From contig URMQ01000049.1 of the NCBI GenBank assembly GCA_900548955.1, positions 1-10,858 of the forward strand: a stretch of DNA of 10,858 nucleotides. The letters run 5' to 3'. Positions 5,390 to 10,858 of the stretch are shown here, piece after piece (positions within the stretch are counted from its first letter, which is position 1; the number at the start of each line of letters is the position of its first letter). The notes beneath the pieces were generated by a model. It saw only the letters and a program-made list of their open reading frames with translations, did no database searches and was not told where the DNA came from. The stretch comes from an uncultured Eggerthella sp. (GTDB lineage Bacteria; Actinomycetota; Coriobacteriia; Coriobacteriales; Eggerthellaceae). A program made the translations under genes and the position numbers.

Positions 5390-7456
5390 TTATTTCTTCA
5401 ACTGTGACGGATGGAACTTAAAGAAGTCTGTGCGCGGCGGCAATTCGCGCACACGATGACGGCCATCATCAAGCTCGTTAGCGTTACAAAGCTCTTCCAT
5501 GCTATCGAAGTCGTAATTCCAACTGAAGAATTCATCGAATTCAAAATTTAAATAGTCGCAAATCCGTTCAGTACCCTTTGGCACTACTGGATGCATCAAG
5601 AGCGTAGAAATTCGCAACAAAAAGAAGGAATCTATCAATACCTGACGACGCAATTGATTGCGCTTCTCTTCAGCCAGTTCCTCATTTTCTGCGCTGCGAA
5701 TTCCACTTGACCAATACTTGTTGGCATAACGAATAAATTCATCCATCAACGCCATCACAGAATGCAGATCCACACGATACATACAGTCTTCGTACTTCAG
5801 CATTGTCTTCTTTGCTTGCCTTAGCACATCAGTAGAAACGGCACCGAGCGGCATGTATCCTTCAAAGTTCTTCTGCGCTTCATAAAAACAGCTTCGAGCA
5901 AGGCGGTTAAACACTTTCGTAAGCAAAGCGCCTTCCTTCAAAGCAGGATCTGCCACGCGAGGATCTTCACGCTTAGCGGGATCAGGATCAAACACCTTTG
6001 GCTTAAAGCCCACTGAGCGCTGATCAAGTGCCAACGCCAAGAAATGAGCACGCAACTGTTCTGCGGTGTAATAATTTAACAACTCATCAGCAGTAGGAGG
6101 CTTAATATCGCTTGAAGACGAAGCTTTTTTATCGCCAAACAGAATATGATGATTAGCAATTAACTTTGTTTGCTGCAATTCGCCCTGAGGAGCATTTGCA
6201 ACAGGTGTCTCGGTATTCTGCATAGCAGCAAATAACGCCGGCTGAGCAACGCCATAGAAATACAAGTTGTCTTGACCAATGAACTGATACACGCAGGATT
6301 CTTTATCGCACCAGAAATTACGCCATTCCGTACGTGCTAAACCACGGTCATCATTGCGAGCTACCGTAAACGAAATAGGCGCCCATAAGCTTTCAGGCCA
6401 ACACCATGCAGTTAGGCCTTCTACCCCTTCAATAACAGGAACAGGAACACCCCATTCAACATTGCCTGAAATACGGAAGGGAACTAAGGCTTTACCTGTA
6501 CGGTAACGAATACCTGCATCGGTTAATACCGTACGCGCCGCATCGCGATCAGCAATGTTTTTGAATTCTACTTCAAAACTCTGCTTGCCTTTTTCCGCAT
6601 CACGATACACATGCTCTGGCAACGTATCAGCAATGCTCTTATAAGCATCGTAGAGTTCCACCTTGATATAAATAATAGGTGGAACAAGAAATTCTTTAAT
6701 AGTTTTAGTAACCACAGGACGAATTTGTGGATCGCTTTCCATAACCTGTACGTAATCACGCACGATATTAGCAAAGCCAGGCAGATCGAAATACCAGTTC
6801 TTAACTTCGCGCATCTCCGGAACCGTACCCGACACAGAAGATACTGGCTTAATCAAATCCACAGGATCATACTGATGACCTAAATCGCATTCATCGGCAT
6901 AAGCCTTCTCACTCTTGCAACCCTGAACAGGACAATGTCCCACTACCTGACGACCATTCAAGAACATGTCTTCCTTGGTGTCGTAGAACTGCAATGTACT
7001 GATCTGATGCAAATATCCCTTATCGTAGAGACGCTGAACAAAGTCATTCGTTACTAAATTGTGCACTTCACCACAGTGACCAATACCACTCCCTTCATAC
7101 ACATCTAGGCTGATATCATACGCATCCAATGTGGCTTTCTGAGCATCATGATTGCGACGGACATAATCTTCAATACCGCCTTCAAATGTACCTGCTTCTA
7201 CCTCTTTGCGATATCCCTCTTCAATAGGAGACCCAAAACAGTCCGTGCCAGAAACAAACGCTACATTTTCCTTGCCAATACGATCACGCAAGAATCTTGC
7301 ATAACAGTCCGCAGGAACAAAAACCCCGCCCACATGACCAAAATGAAGCGCCTTGTTACCATAAGGCATTCCCGCAGTCACCACTGCACGCTTAGGCCAC
7401 ACAATAGGAGGCATATCTTTAGATTTCGCTTTGTTATCTGCTGTTTTATCTGCCAT
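5390..7456 (-). CDS. metG: Methionyl-tRNA synthetase family protein, divergent (metG-like class I tRNA ligase)
   Basis: MetRS charges tRNA-Met with methionine. This 688-residue protein clearly belongs to that family. VVTAGMPYGNKALHFGHVGG carries the HIGH box (HFGH, 38-41), followed by PADCYARFLR (48-57) and GTDCFGSPIEE (70-80). A zinc-knuckle-like module has Cys175, Cys180, Cys190 and His194, and VEWGVPVP lies at 333-340. A helical anticodon-binding-like domain fills the C-terminal third. Several signatures are changed: KMSKS reads KASSS (444-448), GTDEHG reads GTDCFG, and the Arg-bearing TRDL before EWG reads SGNV. An extra segment of about 75 residues lies at 250-328. The C-terminal tRNA-binding (Trbp111-like) domain is absent, as in many MetRS. 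The ATG has GAGG about ten bases upstream; sppA ends 28 nt earlier. The family is sure. Whether it charges tRNA-Met, or is a paralogue with another job, I cannot tell. Confidence 0.8.
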   Translation of the reverse strand: MADKTADNKAKSKDMPPIVWPKRAVVTAGMPYGNKALHFGHVGGVFVPADCYARFLRDRIGKENVAFVSGTDCFGSPIEEGYRKEVEAGTFEGGIEDYVRRNHDAQKATLDAYDISLDVYEGSGIGHCGEVHNLVTNDFVQRLYDKGYLHQISTLQFYDTKEDMFLNGRQVVGHCPVQGCKSEKAYADECDLGHQYDPVDLIKPVSSVSGTVPEMREVKNWYFDLPGFANIVRDYVQVMESDPQIRPVVTKTIKEFLVPPIIYIKVELYDAYKSIADTLPEHVYRDAEKGKQSFEVEFKNIADRDAARTVLTDAGIRYRTGKALVPFRISGNVEWGVPVPVIEGVEGLTAWCWPESLWAPISFTVARNDDRGLARTEWRNFWCDKESCVYQFIGQDNLYFYGVAQPALFAAMQNTETPVANAPQGELQQTKLIANHHILFGDKKASSSSDIKPPTADELLNYYTAEQLRAHFLALALDQRSVGFKPKVFDPDPAKREDPRVADPALKEGALLTKVFNRLARSCFYEAQKNFEGYMPLGAVSTDVLRQAKKTMLKYEDCMYRVDLHSVMALMDEFIRYANKYWSSGIRSAENEELAEEKRNQLRRQVLIDSFFLLRISTLLMHPVVPKGTERICDYLNFEFDEFFSWNYDFDSMEELCNANELDDGRHRVRELPPRTDFFKFHPSQLKK

Positions 7457-7484
7457 CGTAGTATTTCCTCTACTATTAGCCCTA

Positions 7485-8786
7485 TCACTGTTTAATTGAG
7501 CTATCGCTCTCTAATTTTTTCAGTACTTGTGCTAATTCGTCTGTACTATTCATATTGCTTTGCGCCATTAAATCTAGTAAAAGATCTAAATCATCAGAGC
7601 TTGATGTATCAAGTGTAACAGTTTCGATTGATGAACAACCTGCAAGCTCAGCCGCTTTTGCAACAGCATCTTCACGCGTACCAACCTCATCTGCCAAACC
7701 GTTTTCAACAGCATCTAAGCCCGTAAACGTAAGACCAGTAGCAAGAGGGCGAACTTCATCGACAGTCATGTTTCTGCCTTGAGCAACGTTTTCGATAAAC
7801 GTTTCATTAATTTGGTCAACCTGAGCCTGATAATAGGCTCGCTCTTCTTCGGTCAACGCACGATTACCATAAGTAGAATCTTTACTTTCAGAGGAAGTAA
7901 TATCATCGGTAGTAATACCTAGCATTTCCATGAGCCCCGAATAATCCATGAACTGCATTGCGGTACCGATAGCGCCAATTGCGGTAGTTTTTCCTACATA
8001 AATATAGTCAGCCTGGCTGGATAGTTCATAAGCAGCACTTGCGTTAGTTGCTGCACTAGAAACCACCACCGGCTTACCGCTAGATTCCTTAAATTCACGC
8101 ACATATTCAGTCATTTCTTCACCAGCAGTTGCTACGCCACCACCAGAATTAACTCGAAGAACAACTGCTTTGATATAGTCATTTTCCGCAGCAATGTCCA
8201 ACTGTTCTTTCAGGCCTTCAGGACTACACGTGGTGCCATCATATTGAATAGTGCCGTCAATAGTAATAACGCCAATTGCATCATTGGTAAGCAAGTCAGC
8301 ATCACTCTCAGAATAGGTTCCCGCCGAAGAAAATGCATTTGAACAAGACCACATACCAAACAGGGTAACCAGGCAAAGGGCAACAACTATAACAATACCT
8401 ACAATCCAGCCGTGCGATTTGCGATTTTGAGCTGGTGCTGCCCAACCACTCGCCGGAGCATATGTGTTTGGCACACCTCCATTTGGGGCACCGCCAGGCA
8501 TACCTCCATTTGGGGCACCGCCAAAACCAGCAGGAGAGCCAGCATAACCAAATGACGAACTATTAGGAACATACCCGTAGCCACTTTGCTGGTTGTAACT
8601 CTGCACACTCCCCTGTGAATCGTACATATACCCATATCCTTGTGGGTTGTAATTTGAATCCGCAGAAATATAAGGTGCCTGTGGACTTTGCTGTTCTTGT
8701 GGCGTTTGTGGTGTTTGCGACGCTTGCGAACCCACCGCCTCCTTGGGCTCTTGTGGTTCTTTCGGCTCTTGCGGTTCCTGAGACAT
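7485..8786 (-). CDS. sppA: Signal peptide peptidase SppA, membrane-anchored S49 family
   Basis: Degrades cleaved signal peptides and other membrane-embedded peptides with a Ser/Lys dyad. The protein has 433 residues. Residues 1 to about 120 are a low-complexity cytoplasmic region: first Gln/Pro/Glu/Lys repeats (QEPKEP), then Tyr/Gly/Gln-rich, then Gly/Pro/Asn repeats. A single membrane helix follows (127-146). The extracytoplasmic peptidase domain starts near 170 (IGVITIDGTI) and contains RVNSGGGVATAGEE (211-224). The likely nucleophile is Ser250 in NASAAYE, where relatives usually have ASGGY. The likely general base is Lys302 in SESKDSTYGN. The size and single domain match the short SppA of Gram-positives, not the double-domain E. 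coli form. The start has GAGGAG (8793-8798) upstream. It is probably transcribed together with the synthetase gene 28 nt downstream. Confidence 0.95.
   Translation of the reverse strand: MSQEPQEPKEPQEPKEAVGSQASQTPQTPQEQQSPQAPYISADSNYNPQGYGYMYDSQGSVQSYNQQSGYGYVPNSSSFGYAGSPAGFGGAPNGGMPGGAPNGGVPNTYAPASGWAAPAQNRKSHGWIVGIVIVVALCLVTLFGMWSCSNAFSSAGTYSESDADLLTNDAIGVITIDGTIQYDGTTCSPEGLKEQLDIAAENDYIKAVVLRVNSGGGVATAGEEMTEYVREFKESSGKPVVVSSAATNASAAYELSSQADYIYVGKTTAIGAIGTAMQFMDYSGLMEMLGITTDDITSSESKDSTYGNRALTEEERAYYQAQVDQINETFIENVAQGRNMTVDEVRPLATGLTFTGLDAVENGLADEVGTREDAVAKAAELAGCSSIETVTLDTSSSDDLDLLLDLMAQSNMNSTDELAQVLKKLESDSSIKQ
8475..8522. repeat. 27-bp-period direct repeat inside sppA
   Basis: A 21-bp unit beginning ACCTCCATTTGG occurs identically at 8475-8495 and 8502-8522, separated by six bases. 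It encodes repeated GGAPNGG in the Gly/Pro linker before the membrane helix of SppA. Because the period is a multiple of three, copy changes would keep the frame. Confidence 0.9.
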
Positions 8787-8821
8787 TCTATTCTCCTCAC
8801 AAAGAATAACGAGTCTAAGTC

Positions 8822-8857
8822 AACACAGAACCCCGCCTTTCGACGAGGTTCTGTGTT
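8822..8857 (-). terminator. 16-bp hairpin with GAAA loop between rho and sppA
   Basis: On the minus strand the arms 8842-8857 and 8822-8837 pair over all 16 positions, with two G-U wobbles, closed by a GAAA tetraloop (8838-8841). The wobbles become A-C mismatches on the plus strand, so the minus-strand RNA is the better fold. It begins 52 nt after the rho stop and ends 23 nt before the sppA ribosome binding site. The following bases (GACTTAGAC) are not a U tract. It could be an imperfect rho terminator, or a stable stem in the sppA leader if the -10 box at 8872-8877 is used. Confidence 0.6.
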
Positions 8858-8871
8858 CATGTGTTATTTGC

Positions 8872-8877
8872 ATTATA
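8872..8877 (-). promoter_or_regulatory. Perfect -10 box, candidate sppA promoter
   Basis: TATAAT on the minus strand lies in the rho-sppA gap. No good -35 box is present 16-18 nt upstream and there is no TGn extension. If it is used, transcription starts near 8865 and the whole 36-nt hairpin becomes part of the sppA leader. The support is one hexamer in AT-rich DNA. Confidence 0.4.
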
Positions 8878-8909
8878 GGGAAATATTTCTAAGGTTCGCT
8901 TTAGCTCAT

Positions 8910-10858
8910 TTAGAATTCAATATTTCCTTCTTCAAAATGATGTCCTTGTGCTTTTTTAGCAGCACGAATCAAAAATTCTTGGTTATTATTCGTTTGCTGT
9001 AAGGACTTCACTAACGATTCCATGGCACGTTCGGTGTTGTTGCGATTCGCCAAAATACGACGAACAGCCCAAATCAGAGGTGCTTCTTGAGGATCAAGCA
9101 GTAAATCTTCACGACGAGTACCCGAAGCAACGGGATCGATCGCTGGGAAAATGCGCCTATCGGCAAGCTGGCGATCCAACTTAACTTCCATATTGCCCGT
9201 ACCCTTGAATTCCTCAAAGATTACTTCGTCCATCTTAGAGCCAGTTTCAATAAGTGCCGATGCCAAAATGGTTAAGCTGCCGCCGCCTTCAATATTACGG
9301 GCAGCGCCCAAGAATTTCTTAGGAGGATACAGTGCTGTCGAATCTACACCACCCGAAAGGATGCGACCTGATGCAGGCTGAGCTAAATTATATGCACGTG
9401 CAAGACGCGTAAGTGAATCAAGCAGAATAACGACATCCTGACCAATTTCTACCAAACGCTTAGCGCGCTCAATAACCAATTCAGAAACCGCAATATGATT
9501 TTCACTTGGCATATCAAATGTTGAAGAAATAACTTCACCGTGGATAGAGCGCTCCATGTCGGTTACTTCTTCAGGACGTTCATCAACCAACAAACACATC
9601 AGATGAACTTCGGGATTATTTACCGCAATTGAGGCAGCAATGTCCTTCAAGATCGTAGTTTTACCTGCTTTTGGAGGTGAAACGATAAGACCGCGCTGAC
9701 CTTTGCCAATAGGTGCACATAAATCAATAACGCGTGCAGTAATGGTGGATTTTCCATGTTCAAGCACTAGACGCTCATCAGGAAAAACCGGCGTTAGGTC
9801 AGCGAAACGAACACGTCTTCCTAAATCTTCAAGCACAATGCCATTTACCGTATCAACACGCTGAAGAGCTGCATATTTTTCATTAGGGCGAGCAGGACGA
9901 GTTTGTCCTGTAATGTAGTCACCCTTACGAAGACCATTGCGACGAATGGTCGCCATACCAACATACACATCTTCTTCGCTCGGCAAGTAGCCATGAGTGC
10001 GCAAAAAACCATATCCGTCAGAGAGAACATCCAAAATACCTGCGGTTTCCATGAAGCCTTCTGCTTTAATGCTTGCCGCAAATACTGCCTCCACTAAATC
10101 AGCCTTTTTAAGACCTTTATGATCTACTTCAAGCTCTTCTGCGCGTGCTCGAAGCTCAGTAACTTTAAGCTTAGCTAGGTCCTCTTTGGAAGTCTGCGGA
10201 ACAACAGGTTCGCGCCTATTTTGCTGATGGGCGCGGCGAGAACGGAAATGACCACCTTTTTGCTGAGAAGAATTTTTCTGGTGATTGCTATTTTTCGTAT
10301 AGCTGCGCTGCTTACGAGATCCACCACGACCCTGATGACGATCATCGCGATTTTCGTCATCGTCGCGATTTTCGTCATCGTCGCGATTTTCGTCTTCGTG
10401 CGAATCTTCTTCGGTTTTACCCGTATGCTTTTCGCCTTCTGAGCTATCAGAAATAGATTCGCTCGAGTCAGCTTCTCCCAAAGTCGATGCTGCATTGTCC
10501 ACGTCTTCAGAAGCAGCTTCAACCTGCACTGCCGCACGAGGCTTTCTACCACGTCTACGGGCAGGAGTTTCTTTCTGTGTATCCTGATTAGCTTCTATTT
10601 TTTCAGAATCGGTAGATGCCTCAACAGAATCGGTGTTATCAGTTGAATCGGCGTTATCAGTTGCCGCTTCTTCTGTCTTTTTGCGAGAAACTCTTTTTTT
10701 ACGAACAGGTTTTTCAACTTCGCCAGACTGCTCAGAAGCTTCACTTATCTTTGAGGTAGATGCTATTTCGGTTAAATCAGAATTGTCTGATATGGAAATA
10801 CTTGATGCAGAATTGCTTGCTTCTTCAGCTTTTACACTCGCCGCTTTACGAGAGCGCG
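8910..10858 (-). CDS. rho: Transcription termination factor Rho with extended disordered N-terminus (5' end outside window)
   Basis: Hexameric RNA-dependent ATPase that ends transcription by pulling RNA from elongating polymerase. The frame is open to the right edge, giving 648 visible residues without the true start; an internal GTG at 10529 is not needed as a start. The visible N-terminal part of about 235 residues is low-complexity, with basic clusters alternating with Ser/Thr/Asp/Glu stretches. A SAP-like Rho_N segment follows (LAKLKVTELRARAEEL), then the RNA-binding cold-shock-like domain (LSDGYGFLRTHGYLPSEEDVYV). The ATPase core has Walker A SPPKAGKTT (about 9654-9680), Walker B DVVILLDSLTRLARAYN (about 9390-9437), GAARNIEGGGSLTI, and the R-loop region EEFKGTGNMEVKLDR. 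Long Arg-rich N-terminal insertions are known in actinobacterial Rho such as that of Micrococcus luteus. The core looks complete and functional. Confidence 0.97.
   Translation of the reverse strand, partial: RSRKAASVKAEEASNSASSISISDNSDLTEIASTSKISEASEQSGEVEKPVRKKRVSRKKTEEAATDNADSTDNTDSVEASTDSEKIEANQDTQKETPARRRGRKPRAAVQVEAASEDVDNAASTLGEADSSESISDSSEGEKHTGKTEEDSHEDENRDDDENRDDDENRDDRHQGRGGSRKQRSYTKNSNHQKNSSQQKGGHFRSRRAHQQNRREPVVPQTSKEDLAKLKVTELRARAEELEVDHKGLKKADLVEAVFAASIKAEGFMETAGILDVLSDGYGFLRTHGYLPSEEDVYVGMATIRRNGLRKGDYITGQTRPARPNEKYAALQRVDTVNGIVLEDLGRRVRFADLTPVFPDERLVLEHGKSTITARVIDLCAPIGKGQRGLIVSPPKAGKTTILKDIAASIAVNNPEVHLMCLLVDERPEEVTDMERSIHGEVISSTFDMPSENHIAVSELVIERAKRLVEIGQDVVILLDSLTRLARAYNLAQPASGRILSGGVDSTALYPPKKFLGAARNIEGGGSLTILASALIETGSKMDEVIFEEFKGTGNMEVKLDRQLADRRIFPAIDPVASGTRREDLLLDPQEAPLIWAVRRILANRNNTERAMESLVKSLQQTNNNQEFLIRAAKKAQGHHFEEGNIEF
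10345..10398. repeat. Three tandem 18-bp repeats in rho
   Basis: The unit TCGCGATTTTCGTCATCG occurs at 10345-10362 and 10363-10380, and with one change at 10381-10398. On the coding strand it gives three copies of the hexapeptide DENRDD in the disordered region of Rho. The in-frame period allows copy number to vary without breaking the gene. Confidence 0.95.
10627..10662. repeat. Two tandem 18-bp repeats in the rho N-terminal region
   Basis: GAATCGGTGTTATCAGTT (10627-10644) is followed directly by a copy with one change (10645-10662), and a partial, degenerate copy begins near 10606. It encodes Thr/Asp/Asn/Ser repeats in the disordered region. It is unrelated in sequence to the array at 10345-10398. 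Confidence 0.9.

Noticed and set aside
6110..6130. Frameshift or pseudogene explanation for the odd KMSKS region
   Set aside because: The frame is open on both sides with recognisable MetRS sequence before and after, so no shift is needed.
8399..8860. 153-codon minus-strand frame starting in the sppA leader
   Set aside because: It runs through the terminator-like hairpin and then overlaps sppA in another frame. It has no ribosome binding site, and its Arg/Lys-rich product is an out-of-frame reading of the repeat region.
10345..10398. Possible CRISPR-like array
   Set aside because: The 18-bp units abut without spacers and encode an in-frame peptide repeat in rho.

Overview
The window looks like an ordinary chromosomal stretch from a Gram-positive actinobacterium, most likely of the class Coriobacteriia. 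I infer this from three features and not from any search: a Rho factor with a very long, charged, low-complexity N-terminal extension; a zinc-type ribosomal protein L31 with an Ala/Lys/Glu tail; and an archaeal-looking type IA topoisomerase beside a flavoprotein-rubredoxin fusion typical of anaerobes. Every convincing gene lies on the minus strand, so transcription runs from high to low coordinates. I see no insertion sequence, phage gene, CRISPR array, tRNA or rRNA.

In transcription order the layout is: rho (entering from the right edge, N-terminus missing), sppA (membrane signal-peptide peptidase), a divergent methionyl-tRNA synthetase family gene, rpmE (L31), a flavin reductase-rubredoxin fusion (Hrb type), thyX (flavin-dependent thymidylate synthase), a DUF1385/YqhQ-family membrane protein, and topA (type IA topoisomerase, leaving at the left edge, C-terminus missing). 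sppA and the synthetase gene are 28 nt apart, and hrb and thyX are 55 nt apart; both pairs are probably co-transcribed. rpmE has its own promoter, a leader hairpin and a strong downstream terminator, so it seems to be a separate unit. DUF1385 follows thyX after a small stable hairpin. A gap of about 256 nt with possible RNA structure precedes topA.

Functionally these are core housekeeping genes for transcription termination, translation, dTMP synthesis, DNA topology, membrane protein turnover and redox or oxygen defence. I found no defence or mobile system. The item most worth a second look is the synthetase-like protein: its reading frame is intact and the HIGH motif is kept, but the KMSKS loop and several other MetRS signature residues are altered and there is an extra segment in the middle. 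Other points of interest are the repeat-bearing disordered region of Rho, the charge-segregated tail of L31, and hairpins between genes (GNRA loops after rho and rpmE, a UNCG loop after thyX).
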